Shown here: positions 21,743 to 33,402 of the stretch, piece by piece
Numbering within the stretch: position 1 is the first letter of the stretch
Layout of the letters: the number at the start of each line of letters is the position of its first letter
Assembly (NCBI GenBank): GCA_936440205.1
Contig: OW387149.1
Span: 3,417,501-3,481,500 of the forward strand
Source of the DNA: Lepidonotus clava
Lineage: Eukaryota > Annelida > Polychaeta > Phyllodocida > Polynoidae
Direction of reading: 5' to 3'
Length of the DNA: 64,000 nucleotides
Notes under the pieces: model-generated
The model's database searches: none
The model's input: the letters and a program-made list of their open reading frames with translations, nothing else
What the model was told of the DNA's origin: nothing
Program-made: the position numbers and the translations under genes

Positions 21743-22070
21743 ACTTATTACCATGGTAACACCCAGGGATTAAATTTATATCAGCTGGCCAACTCGATAT
21801 AAAGATCATTGTACATGATATGTACAACCAAAAGCTTAGGATATGCTACGCTTTATCTAAATGAATAATGTCCAAGCAATATATGTTAATAAGATTAATA
21901 TGCGTACAGTTATTACCATGGCAACACCCAGGGATAAAATCTATATCAGCTGACCAACTCGATATAAAGATCATTGTACATGATAATTATGTACAACCAA
22001 AAGCTCAGGATTTGCTACGATTTATCTAAATGAATATTAACCAATAAATGTTAATAAGAGTGCCCTTTAG
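21743..22070 (+). repeat. Tandem duplication of a 165-bp unit
   Basis: Two copies start at about 21745 and 21910 with TTATTACCATGG, then share CAACTCGATATAAAGATC and CATTGTACATGATA. The copies have diverged moderately. Confidence 0.8.
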
Positions 22071-22499
22071 CTCAGTAGAAAACGTGCAACAGTAGGTTGA
22101 CCTACGCTCACATTTATTGCCGATTAATAAACAAATATTGGCGAAGTTAAGTATTTGAACCAAAGCCAACTAATTAAAGTGCATGCCTCTGATTTATGTG
22201 CAGACTAAGCAGTATCAAATTATAAGCCTCTCACTTTAATTCATCCAGCACAAAATTTATTTCGCATTGACAAAGGAGAGATGTGAAATGAATGGGTAAA
22301 TATTAGACTTGCTTTTTTCTATTATACAACTTTGCCCCGGTTGCGGCTATGCAGGCACTGAGTAAATCATTGGATGTCACTCCAACTCTAACTAGCGGGT
22401 CCACTGTCTTTCTCAATTTATTGTGTTACAACTGACTTATTAAATTCAGTGATACAGCGCACTCGTGTACACTCACTAAGCGGAACACAAGCTACCATC
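22071..22499. other. Non-coding; weak tRNA-like start
   Basis: CCCTTTAGCTCAGTAGAAAA near 22070 resembles a tRNA A-box region, but no matching B box or acceptor stem was found. The rest is featureless. Confidence 0.3.
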
Positions 22500-23100
22500 A
22501 GCTGACATGATAATTATCAAAAAGGCAGTGTATCAAAAATTACGAATGATATACCATGGATACTACACCTTTTGGAGCCGTTACAATTGCCCTTAAGTAT
22601 TACGCCCTTCAAATACCTTTCATGTGACCTTGGAATATGTTACTTGTTAGCTGAGATGATATCAAATGGGATTTGTTAGCTCATGTGATATCAAAAAAAT
22701 ACGAGATGAAACACAATGGATCCTAGCCCTCCTCCAGGCGTTATAAAAGCCCTCAAGGATTACGCCATTCAAATGCCCTTCAGATGACCTTTGGATATGT
22801 TATCTGACCAGCTGTTATCAGCTGATATGATATCAAAACGTCAGTGTATCAAAAACACGAAATGATATCCAATGGATCCTAGCCCTCCTCCAGGAGTTAC
22901 AATTGCCCTTAAGGATTACGCCCTTCTAAAGTCCTTCATGTGACCTTTGGATGTGTTAGCCGATATGAATTCAAAATGGGATCTCTTAGCTGATGTGATA
23001 TAAAAGAAAACACAAAATGATATACAATGGATCCTAGCCCTCCTCCGGGTGATAAAATTGCCCTTAAGGATTACGCCCTTCAAATGCTCTTCAGTTGACC
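22500..23100 (+). repeat. Four tandem copies of a ~157-bp unit
   Basis: Units keyed by ATGGATCCTAGCCCTCCTCC lie at about 22557, 22717, 22873 and 23028 (spacing 160, 156, 155). All share TTGCCCTTAAGGATTACGCC and TGACCTTTGGATATGTTA. They lead directly into the exon-like sequence at 23.1 kb, as if an intron end had been duplicated. Confidence 0.8.
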
Positions 23101-23216
23101 TCTACTTGACCTTGATGAACGCCGTTTCCCCCGGAGGACGTTCGGGGCCCAAGCCCTGGAGGGCCCCGTCCGACAACGCCGTGCAGGTCGTCCACCTCAA
23201 GAAGTACGGATCACAG
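23101..23216 (+). CDS. Exon-like sequence, copy 1 (W-R-A-P motif)
   Basis: A GC-rich island with an open frame reading GGRSGPKPWRAPSDNAVQ and ending YGSQ, followed by a good donor (CACAG/GTAGGT at 23216/23217). The 5' boundary is unclear; the frame is open from about 23049. The shared core from about 23145 is repeated at 23307-23368 and resembles the exon ending at 63259 (WRAPPDETIQVVQPKG). The function is unknown. The case rests on codon-like composition, the donor and the similarity across 40 kb; a dispersed repeat could also explain it. Confidence 0.4.
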
Positions 23217-23229
23217 GTAGGTTACTATA

Positions 23230-23632
23230 GGACATTTTCTATATAACGTGATGGAGTATAATAGGGCATTTTCTATAGGACATAATAGAGTGTAGTAGAG
23301 CCTTTTCCTGGAGGGCCCCGTCCGACAATGGCGTGCAGGTCGTCCACCTCAAGAAGTACGGCTCCCAGGTAGGTGACTATTCCCCAAAATACCTGGTTGT
23401 CAGGAGGACCTCCAGAATTCATTTTCTGGTCCTCAACACCCATTCTCTCATTGTCGAGGACACGTGGACACGCAGATTTTCCTAGCCTGACTCAATAGAG
23501 TATAATAGAGCCTTTTCTATAGGACACAATAGAGAATAATATAGCCTTTTCTATAGGACTTAATAGAGTATAATAGAACCTTTTCTATAGGACTCGATAG
23601 GGTATAATAGAACCTTTTCTATAGGACCCAAT
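23230..23632 (+). repeat. ~35-bp tandem repeat around a partial exon copy
   Basis: Units of the form AATAGAGTATAATAGARCC-TTTTCTATAGGAC repeat at about 23245-23300 and 23490-23630. Between them lies a partial duplicate of the exon-like core (23307-23368, ending TCCCAG/GTAGGT). Confidence 0.75.
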
Positions 23633-25268
23633 GGGGTGTTTTTCACAAGGGCCTATTGCATATTATATATTGGGAGTGAAAAATGGCCTTCAGTGCACTC
23701 AAATTGTTGTTATGAAATAGAGAACACTTTAGGAGCAAAAGAAAAATGAAAATGAAAAATGTGGGAGAAAACTATTCCTAGATGAATTTGGACCTTTTTG
23801 ATTTATGCATAAGGAGCGAACGACATGTCAAAGATTTGCTGATGATTTGCAAATTTAGCATCTCTACAAGGATTGTACGATTTTACAGCATAAGACATTC
23901 GTACCTAACAGCATGAAATTTCATACACTTCTCAAAAAGCATACAATGTAAAGGGCCCGAGTGCATACCAATTGAAGTTATGAAAAGAAAGGCATATTTT
24001 CGCGAGCAAAACAAAACAGGAATAGAAGTTTAAAAAATACTTTCTGCAACAAAGTAGACTTTTAGGTGTGCCCGGAAGAGAGTACAAAGAACGTGAGGTT
24101 CATGATTACAAACGAGGAATGTGGAAAACTATAATAGTGACAATCATAGGCTCTATCTAAAGTTGCAATTTCCAGACAGACTTCATATAATCCTTATTAG
24201 CATTATATCTAATACACACAATGCCATAAATAATGTGGTGACCACTGCTGGAGTGCTAAACTCCTGAATGAAGTCAACTGAAGTGATTTAACGCGCTTAG
24301 CGGGGTCATGAACAAATGTTTCAAGCCTAATTGGTTCAAGGCAAATAAGTTGAACTAGACCAGGTCCAAGCACTCACTTGAGCCGATTACACATGCCTGC
24401 AATTCCTTTGAAGTATATATCCTCTCAAGACTTCTTTTTAATTTGATATTTATTGGATCAAATGCTGGTCACATGCATATTCAACTTATATCTCATCAAT
24501 TCTAGCCATACATATGGCACGATAAAAATGGAATAAAGTTATATGATATCTAGTGCCATTACAAGTATGATGAGTCTATATATATACTAGTGTATATATT
24601 CCTCCATGTATTTTACTTAAGACTATATTTTACTTCCGGACATTATACTAACAATTGCTCTTAGATAGAAGGGCTAATTATAGACATGTTGTAATGTTAC
24701 CAGGACAGCATTTCTTTTCACTTTGACCTCAAAGACTACTTACAATCTCAGGAGATCTAAGGATTGTTTCTGGTGATTTAACGGATACATTTTTCTTTAA
24801 GGACAGTCCCTTAGGTGAATAAGCCCATCCCAGTTTACACCAATGTTAAAGTTTACCATTGTATATTTTCAAAATTGCCTTGATGCTTTTTCCATGAAGG
24901 CAGTTACATAATACAAAATTAATGAAAGCAATTTGGTTGAAAAATGGGTTCTTAAATTCATAAAATGAAGCTTTATATATTTGTTTTTTCCCATAGGAAC
25001 CAATGTTAAAGCTAGTCAGCCCAACCTATAATGGCCGACCCTATTTTCCCTGAAATATAGCATGTTGATTGGCTGGCAAACCTTCAAATCCGTCAATTGA
25101 TAAATTTCTCAGGAATCATAATTTTTTATCAATATTTGGGGATATAGAAGAACATAATTCTTGCTTATTTCAGTAACCCTAACTCTAGGAGACAAAGATT
25201 CTTTATATGTGATATCTGTCTGAACCTTGTCCAACCCTGGAAATCCCCTATGTGGGATGGGCTTATTG
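23633..25268. other. AT-rich non-coding stretch
   Basis: No gene, repeat family or RNA was recognised. Confidence 0.5.
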
Positions 25269-25710
25269 GTGTAGGACGGAGTAGAGACGCCCTGTTGAAG
25301 CCTGGTTTACCTGGAGCACATCAAAACATCTGTACCTGGGGATGGGTGGTACAGCGACAATGAAACGATTATAGGTAATATGAAAGAATCTAAGTAATTC
25401 TCCCTCATTTTCTACAGAAAGTCATATGAAGACTACAAAAAGCCTCACTGAGGTTAGAGTCTTACAATGTCTCACAAAGACCAAAGACAGGTCCAGAGGG
25501 ACTTAAAACAGGTTTTGGAGACTGCAAAGAGTTTTATGAAGACTACACTGTCTCAGGGGGACTACCTTTTCTCTAGAGACAGTCTAGGTGTGTTGTCCCA
25601 GTAACTGGAGGTAGCTGGGTGTAGGGACGCCCAGGTGAGCCCTGGTTTACCTGTGGTGGCACAGCAGACATCAGTCATGTACCTGGGGACAGGTGTGAGC
25701 TGTTCATAGG
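25269..25710 (+). repeat. Pair of ~80-bp direct repeats
   Basis: About 25269-25350 and 25620-25700 share GACGCCC, CCTGGTTTACCTG and ATGTACCTGGGGA-type words. The sequence between them is rich in GACTAC/AGAC words. No gene is supported. Confidence 0.55.
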
Positions 25711-25884
25711 GAGGGGTTAACTAGGGGTGGGGGTACATGGGGGAGTTGCTCTGTGGGTGAGTGAGTCAGGTGAGCAGAGGTAGGGGATGTGGAGGGACAA
25801 TGAAAGTATAAAGCCCCATAATCACTAGGCGACATATTTACAGTTTTCCTGTGATCACCTGTTGGTTTACCATAGCGAAATATT

Positions 25885-25986
25885 CAGGCCCGTAGCCAGG
25901 GGGGGTTTGGGGGGTTCGTACGAACCCCCCTTGGGACGAACCCCCCTTTTAAATATGACTTTATTTGGTAGCTACACATAAAAATG

Positions 25987-26041
<55 letters not shown>

Positions 26042-26131
26042 CCAAAATTAGAAAAACGATCCGTCCCCCTCTAAAAAAAAATGTTGGTCAAAAAACGAAC
26101 TGCCCTCTCAAAAAAGCTGGCTGCGGGCCTG
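25885..26131. mobile_element. MITE family M5 (CAGGCCCGTAGCCAG ends) with target duplication
   Basis: The left end, CAGGCCCGTAGCCAGGGGGG, is complemented by the right end AGCTGGCTGCGGGCCTG. A 5-bp direct repeat ATATT flanks it (25880-25884, 26132-26136). A strong G7/C-run hairpin (GGGGGGTTCGTACGAACCCCCC) and a (TA)n tract (about 25990-26038) lie inside. This style of MITE is common in invertebrate genomes. Confidence 0.8.
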
Positions 26132-26134
26132 ATA

Positions 26135-26252
26135 TTTATGTTTGATCTGAATCAGTACTAAAGTCGGCCTATTCTGGGGGTAGCATTGGCCGATTTTAGC
26201 GCAGATCAGACGGCCGATTTGGTTAAAATTGCCTAGTGGGTATGGCTCTTAT
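26135..26252. mobile_element. MITE family M4, right half
   Basis: Contains CGGCCGATT words and the end AAAATTGCCTAGTGGGTATGG. The left end is missing; the M5 element lies directly beside it. Confidence 0.6.
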
Positions 26253-28150
26253 GTTATTCTCCCTCTTTTGCACCTGGAGTTTTATTTTGACTGATTTTGC
26301 TGATATAAACATGGATATACTACAGAAATCTTGCAAATAATGTTAGAGTTTATAGAAAAATGTTATAGTTCTCATCCTTAATTTTGATAACTGAAGTTTT
26401 AATCAACTTCAAAAATACAACATGTATATCGACACAAGAAGAAAACCATCAATTTTCATGATCCTTTACATAATGCTAAAATTGGAAAACTAAACTCATT
26501 GTTTAGCTTTAGGAAATAGACTTGTATAAAAATGTGACACTAGCTCCTTGATTCAACATAGAAACTTACTAAAAAGACATGTTAAAACAGCTGGTAGACA
26601 GGTTTTCACTCATAAATTGGTTCGTTTTGTTGTGAGATTTTACAACAGAGCTTTCTTCATCTAACATAAAATGAGGCTAGAATATGCCCGCACTGATAGG
26701 TAATGTATCTCGTTGCTCCCAGGTGGTCCATTATCATAGGTTCTATAGTCATTTAAAGGATTTTTTTTTTTGCATTCTAATAACATAAAAAACTCGTGGT
26801 ACATCCTAGGATGCATTTGATTATTACAACATGGAGATATGTGTCTATTGTACTGCAATAATCAATGTGTCATAGCAGAAAAAACACTTGAAACCATTAT
26901 GATATATTTTGAAAGCATGTTATGATGTTATATCAAAATTCATGCCTGTAAGTAGAACTTTGCAAGTCAATTTTAGGATTCGATTAAAATTATAATAGCA
27001 ATATCTAGTGCATGTTCCACAATACGCCCATCCCTCACTGCGTATGTCCCGGGTTTGGAGCATGAGACATCCAAGTAGGTCTTTACATCCCAAGTCACAC
27101 ACCTAGGTTCCTGGAATTAAGTAAAAATTAAAATGTAGAAATTAAGTGTATGCACCCGTTTTCCCATAATTTCTTCAATATAATCAATTATACTATGATA
27201 GAACTTTGTGATATATTGACAATTGAGTGTACGGTCTGTATTTTTACATTATGGTAGCTATGCAAGTGCAATTTTATTTCCATACCCTTAATATCAACAG
27301 TTCAAAAATTGCTGCAATTTCCCCAGGATTTCTCTCTGGAATTCCCTCAATTCCTTATAATTGAGGAATCTGAAAGGATGTCAATTTAAGTCATACAAAT
27401 GTGACGTGAAGCATTGATTAGAGGATTAAATCAGCATGCAAATGATATATTGGCCCCTTTGTAATCGCCTCTCACGTAGGACGAGACAGAGGTGGTGGTC
27501 CTTCTCACATCACCCACTGAATCCTTAGTATATGGGTCCAGACCACTAAATTCGACATGGCGACACAGCCTTTCCTTAAATTCGACATGTGAAATGGAGC
27601 CTTAATGACATGGCAGACAGCTTTAAAACCTTAGTGACATGCGACATGGACATTTCTTAAAATTGACATGCGACATTGAGAAAAATAAGCGACAGAGACA
27701 TGCGACTCTGTCATTTTTGCAATTTGACCCACAGCATCGGGACCCCCCCATCCAGAGCCCCTAGTATTGTTTATTTTTGTCTCTGTCTTCCTCTTTTTTC
27801 CGCCAGTCATTCATTTCCCACCCTCTCACTTCTTTCCTTGCCACCCTGGCAATGTTTCTCACTTTCAACATCTGTCTTCAATCCTGGAATATTTATATTG
27901 GTCTGTGCCCAACCTTTTTCACCTGCCTCTGTATTGTGGTATTGTTTTTTCTTCATCGTCTGGGGAAATATATATGTTTTCTCAGGGCATATCTCTATGA
28001 GTGGTCCGATTTAACACCCATAGATAACGTGTCTTTGGTAATCAATCATGTTCTACGAGGTTCTTATCTCTTATATTATTATTATCTTAGATATTGAACC
28101 TTAACTTGAATATCGACCATAAACATTTCATGATATCTATTTTGAAAATT
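26253..28150. other. Non-coding; short GACATGCGACA repeats near 27.6 kb
   Basis: Between about 27555 and 27710 the words GACATG and GCGACA repeat irregularly. Otherwise AT-rich with no recognised gene. Confidence 0.45.
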
Positions 28151-29210
28151 ATTGACAATACAGGGGTGGATACAGGTCTTAGGAAAGGAGGGGTGGGGGT
28201 CGGCGTATAGGCTAAGTTCTAAAATGTCAGGCACTTGCACATGTACACAAGTGACGTTTTTCTTCTCTTTGTCAGGTTTAAGCGTCCACGAAAAATGGGG
28301 GTTCAGAACCCCTTGCCCCCCCCCCCCCCGGATCTGCTGCAATAACAAACAAAATATATCGTAAACATGACTCAATTTTTAGATTATTGGTTTTGCATTT
28401 TCTACAAAGTATCTACCTCACGAACATACACTGCTTTTCATGTACCGGTATTACTCTTTGTGATAAAAACACGTGTTGAGGTCACCCTATTTATGAACAC
28501 TTTATGGGTGGGGTTGAATCACAATATTCATTGTGACATTTTTTCATCCTTGTTGCCCTTGTGGCCTGTTGCACAATACCAATCGTTGTTAAGATGGGTA
28601 TCAAATCAAAGACACCTTTGTAAGCAACTTTGCATATTATTAGGCTGTTTTTCACCCTCAAAATACACCTATTAAAATGTTGTAAATGAGCTGTTTTCTT
28701 TACAGGATATATTCCTACAGTGTCCCTTCATATATTAATTTACATAATTCAATTTGATTAAGTAGATACAAAGTTATTGAGGTTTCGCAGCAAAGATATC
28801 GTAGCAGAGATTTATTTTTGAGGAAATCTATCTTAAAGTTATCTTAAAGTTATCATTGTTACAATAGGTTATTGTACAATGGGCCACTGTGACCCCCCAC
28901 TATAAAAGTGAAAATTAAAAATACCAAATTTACACAATCTTCTCATTTTAAGATGCCAAAATTGTCTGTTTAGCACTCCAAAGATTTACCAGACCACTAA
29001 ATAACTTATCTCCCTGCCTTCAAATTATTATTCAAATTATCTGTACTATATAAACAGTTTACTTCTATTAATGATTCCCTTTTCTCTTCATTTTATCTGT
29101 GAGATAAATCACATAGTACTCTATCTAAGGCCTATGGTACAATGTAAGTAAGCCTAGAAAGTAGGCAGAAGGTCTAACCCTGACATGAAATGGAAGAACA
29201 CTTTCATGTC
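28151..29210. other. Non-coding; MITE-like start and poly-C tract
   Basis: GGGGTGGATACAGG at 28164 resembles 40745 (GGGGTGGATACAGGG), probably a shared repeat end. A poly-C run is at about 28316-28329. No gene. Confidence 0.4.
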
Positions 29211-29330
29211 AAAAATGATTTGTCATTGTCAGCCATGAATAGCACTCCCGCACCCACTTGAGACGGGCGCTGTGATTGGTCGGGTGGAGTCAGGTGACAG
29301 TCAGCCTCGTTCTGGACCCATCATTAGTTA

Positions 29331-29725
29331 GTCCTTCCATGACCTTGATACCTCTTGCACCTTACACCCACAAGAGTCCATGGCTGCGTCTGGTCACCTA
29401 AAATCTGTAAGGAATTCTTTTATTGGGCTTCTATAAATGGCATGGGGAACCCGTTGGATGGTTGTTGGGCTGCTGGCTGGTTCATGGTTGGTGGGTTATT
29501 GGTGTTTTATGCTGTATCAACATTTATGGTCATCTATGGAATGATCCATACATTTACCGAGCCAGGTGTTCTTTTATATGCAGGCTGGTTTATGGTCCTA
29601 CCTGCCATGAACCAGCTGCCTCAAAGCATGCTGGGATATGTTTGGGAATCCCCACCTAAGATGGTTGCTAGTTACCAGTCCTACTTTGAGCACCTAGCGG
29701 ACTTGGACGTAACTACAGTCTAGTC
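29331..29725 (+). repeat. One 54-kb-type repeat unit split by a ~320-bp insertion
   Basis: GTCCTTCCATGACC ... TACCTCTTGCA (29331-29362) and TTTGAGCACCTAGCGGACTT ... ACAGTCTAG (29684-29725) match the two halves of the ~87-bp unit tandemly repeated at 53880-54215. The intervening part (about 29363-29683) is absent from those units and looks like an insertion. Confidence 0.6.
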
Positions 29726-29769
29726 ATTAGTATGGGGTCGTCCATTACTCAGTGTCACTGGTTCCTGCC

Positions 29770-29844
29770 ATGTCGTTCAGGACACTGTATGGGGTGTCAA
29801 TGTACCGCCGAAACCAGCGGGAGATGAGAGAGAAAGTGGATAAG
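29770..29844 (+). CDS. Possible first coding exon, unknown product
   Basis: An ATG opens exactly 25 codons (MSFRTLYGVSMYRRNQREMR then EKVDK), closed by a consensus-like donor AAG/GTGACG in phase 0. The peptide is basic and could start a coiled coil. Upstream, near 29270, is GTGATTGGTCGGGTGG with an inverted CCAAT. No downstream partner exon was found within the window and I do not recognise the protein. It could be chance. Confidence 0.25.
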
Positions 29845-29939
29845 GTGACGTCAGAAAAAAAAGAGAAAATGAAGAAAAGAAGAAAAGAAGTTTGTTTTTT
29901 TTTACCTGGATTGGTTTCTGAACAGTGGTTCGTTTAGTA

Positions 29940-30515
29940 AGCAATGGGGAAAATGGCTCAGGTTCATATAACTTGGCACAGAACAGAAGCACAGGGCATA
30001 TTCTTAATTCTCTGATAGCATTGGGGGAGAAAAAGAGGTAAAGGCATTTCAACTACTTCATACAAGTATGATCTTTCAGCAGTACATATGTTAGTATATA
30101 CATGTACAAAGGAGATATGACATGTTGAACATACCAACAGGTTTTGCTGATAGAGAATCTTAAGGATTCCTATAGACCATCATAGACAAACATAATGTTA
30201 CATAATGTTACATATGTCTTAGATACCACAAGAGAGAGTCCACCTGACAACAGTACATCATGAATCAGGTTGAATGAGACAATTTGTGACATTTTCAACG
30301 TAAAATAATTTGTATTTGTGCGGGAAAAAAATGTTTGATTACATAAATCACAACATATTGAGCCTAGTAAAACTTTCAGAGAAAACCTAATAAAAAATCA
30401 AGTAATTGACCTAACAAATAAGAAGATAAACACAGAAAAGTATGAATAAGAAAAAAAGGGACAAACCCCAATACAAAAAAAAACAAAAAAAAACAAAACA
30501 AACATAAAATCAAGG
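29940..30515. other. AT-rich non-coding stretch
   Basis: No gene was recognised; an A-rich tract lies near 30476-30510. Confidence 0.5.
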
Positions 30516-30730
30516 AGAGGATGATGATGTTGGAGTTTAAGGTCAACTCAGCAATTTCTCAGCTATATTGAGACCAACTCTGGTTTTTGACTTCACACAA
30601 GTTCAATGATCGCATCTACCGGGGTAAGAATGACAGCAATATAAGGTGGTGTAATAGTCAATGCCGGGAACTGAACCTGGGCCGGCCGCGTGCAATGCCA
30701 ACACTCTAACCACTACACCACCCCACCACC
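30516..30730 (-). mobile_element. SINE family A (tRNA-headed)
   Basis: On the minus strand it starts with a tRNA-like head (TGGTGTAGTGGTTAGAGTG as A box, GGTTCAGTTCC as B box). It ends with ATTGCTGAGTTGACC-TTAAACTCCAACATCATCATC. A plus-strand relative at 35961-36187 has the same tail. It would be transcribed by pol III and mobilised by a partner LINE. Confidence 0.7.
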
Positions 30731-30884
30731 CTAAAAACAGGGGGATGAAGACAGAAAAAAATAGAGTAAACGGCATGACTGATCATACAACAAACCCAGG
30801 CCTAACAGGTACCTTTCGTCTGCTGGAATAATCACAGAAAGGAATGTATTAACACAGAAACAGCTGCTCACAGAACAAGGCTAT

Positions 30885-31255
30885 CCCAGCTCAGGGTGCA
30901 TCTTTATTGTAACATTGCAGCAATATTCTGGTTGGTTCTGTATTAGGTTCTTGTTACATTTTTTTATGACTCCTAATTACGTTGCTGCAATATACTGCCA
31001 TGATGTTGCACCGTGATGTTATTACAATGTTCTGATTATGTACTTCAACCCAAACAGAATGTTCTTATAACATTCTGTTTTGGTTTCATTCTAACCTCAC
31101 CAAAAATAATGTTATGATAACATTCTGATTTGTTGAAGTTTCAACCTCACCATCAATAATGTAATTGTTACGTGCCATCTTAGAAAGTAACAAACTGACT
31201 CAAAAAGTATGGTCACAGAATGCTTCTGTAGCATCGCAAGCTGGCTGGGATGTTC
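30885..31255 (+). mobile_element. MITE family M1 copy
   Basis: Starts CCCAGCTCAGGGTGCATC and ends GCATCGCAAGCTGGCTGGGA, with several ATAACATTCTG blocks and TGACTCCTAATTACGTTGCT inside, as in the copies at 1519, 36350 and 55092. Confidence 0.65.
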
Positions 31256-31429
31256 TACAGGTGCCCTCACAGATCAGAGGAGATCCAACAGGGATCAAGA
31301 TGAAAAGTGTGATCCAAAAGATCCAAAACTTGATGAATCCCTGTCATACAAATTTAGCCTATTTACTAAATCTTTGGGGAAAGAACTATTAGAAGAACAA
31401 GGAATTAACAACATAAAGACGAGATAAAC

Positions 31430-31920
31430 ACAGGAGAGTAAGGGGAAAACACACAGAAATGAACATGATAAACACAGAAAGGAATGGGTTGAACACAAAA
31501 AAGAATGGGATGAACACAGAAAAGAATGGGATGAACACCAAAAAAAATGGGATAGAGACAGAAGAAATGGGATAGATACAGAAGAGAATGGGGATAAACA
31601 CAGAAATGAATGGGATGAACACCAACAAAAATGGGATAGAGACAGAAGAGAATGGTATGAACACAGAAAAAAAAGAATGGGATAAACACGGCAAAGAATA
31701 GGATGATCACAGAAAAGATTGGGATAAACATAGAAAAGAATGGGATGATCACAGAAAAGAATGGGATAAACATAGAAAAGAATGGGATGATCACAGAAAA
31801 GAATGGGAGAACACAGAAAAGAATGGGACAAACACAGAAAAGAATGGGATAAACACCGAAAAGAATGGGACAAACACAGAAAAGAATATGATAAACACAG
31901 AAAAGAATATGATAAACACT
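31430..31920 (+). repeat. 21-22-bp minisatellite
   Basis: About 22 units close to GATAAACACAGAAAAGAATGG. Because most units are a multiple of three, long frames open on the minus strand (repeats of PILFC and PFFSVFI), but these are a by-product. Confidence 0.9.
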
Positions 31921-31924
31921 AAAG

Positions 31925-33100
31925 CACCTTCTAGCACAGCCCAGTACGACAGGTGCTAGAAGTCTGCTTGGTACAGTCTGAGGGGATCCAACAGGGATCC
32001 AGTAGCCTCAGGTGAAAAGGAGGGATCCAAAAAGATAACCTGCCATACCCTTGGCAGTCCTGTCTTTGAGTTTCTTCCTGCCAGAGCCGCAGTCACCTGG
32101 AAGGGCCGACTGTACTGGGACGACTTTCTATAGAACTGCTTGGTAAATCATGGATACCTTCTTCTACTGTCATTTTAGTTCTTAAGGGATTAATTGATGT
32201 TACCTGTTTATATCTATGTATACAATAAAGTAAAGTCAGAAAAACAGTAAAGGCAGAAAATGCCAAAAGGGTTATTTTCTCATGTCATGTAATCCAGTAT
32301 TAGGGTTATTCTAAAACAAGAGTTCTAGTTAATAAGTCAATAGTCACTAAAAACGTGACTAACAATCTTATACTCAGGGTTGACTAAATCTTTACCTCAG
32401 AGAAAGAGTTTCATTACTATTGTGGGATGAATGGCTGCACTAATGTAGAATTTAGGAAATATTTATGAAACTTATGCCACATACCCACTAGATTGACTCA
32501 AACCTTGAAGCTGTCGACCAGATCGACAGTCGGTCATCTACTTGAATACCTGATGATTCTTTCACTAGGTATACCACTAATTTGTAGACTGATCCTGCAT
32601 CTTAGGAATCCTTGGACCTTTCAGGTAAAACTGGCAATACAATATCAAGCATAGTTAATTTGCTGGTCGGTTTATCACTTGGCTGACTGGTCAGCTGACA
32701 TTTTGCACAATTTCATCAGCAGTTCCACTTGTATGGGTATAGACTTTACAAATAAAAAAACATGCACAAGTTGCTATAACGCAACATATATGTGTGTGGT
32801 ACCATGGCTACATTTTACATACGTTGTAAATCACCCCTTCTCAGCATAGAGAACTATAGAGACGGTCTTGGAGGGGGTACCAAGTGCCAGGTGCAAAGTG
32901 CAAAGAGGGTTGTGTGAACCTACTTGGCCTAAATCCACTCAGCAAAAGGGCAGAGTCAGCTTTCTCTGTATTTGTTGATATAATCATGGTTTCATAAGTA
33001 ACCTTTCTGACTGCGGATTTCAGCTTAAGATTGTCAAGTATGCATAAGGTGAATGAGAATGTGGGGAAACAGGTTAATGTTTCACAAGAGCAAATTCCTA
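31925..33100. other. Non-coding; weak M4-like remnant
   Basis: CATACCCACTAG (32482) and GTATGGGTATAG (about 32733) may be the worn ends of an M4 element. Nothing else was recognised. Confidence 0.35.
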
Positions 33101-33402
33101 AATGCCCCATACCCACTAGGCGACTTTACCGTCACTGGGAGATGGCTGACTGGGAGAATCGCCATCACCATCACTTGCCGACTGTCATATCAAGCAATCT
33201 TGATATTTTTCTGCCAATTTTCCTGCCAATTTTCTCACCGATCCTGTTGCTTGTAGCCCATTTGCCAGAATCCACATCATACCCACAGGGAATCACCTGG
33301 CGATTCTATTGTTAACCCAGTCGCCCGGCGACTTCACAGGAGATTTTGACGGTGGCCATCGGCTGTTACCGAAAAAATCGGATAGTGGGTATGGCCCTTT
33401 AG
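33101..33402. mobile_element. MITE family M4, full copy
   Basis: Left GCCCCATACCCACTAGGCGA and right TAGTGGGTATGGCCCTTT are inverted ends. The interior is unlike that of the 21-kb copy except near the ends. Confidence 0.65.

Noticed and set aside
22067-22130. tRNA-like GCCCTTTAGCTCAGT
   Set aside because: No B box, acceptor stem or CCA-end pairing; at most a SINE remnant.
27676-28097. Overlapping hydrophobic plus-strand frames
   Set aside because: Pyrimidine-rich DNA gives Phe/Leu/Ser runs; no start context, splice sites or domain.
31295-31873. 192-codon minus-strand frame
   Set aside because: By-product of the 21-bp minisatellite.
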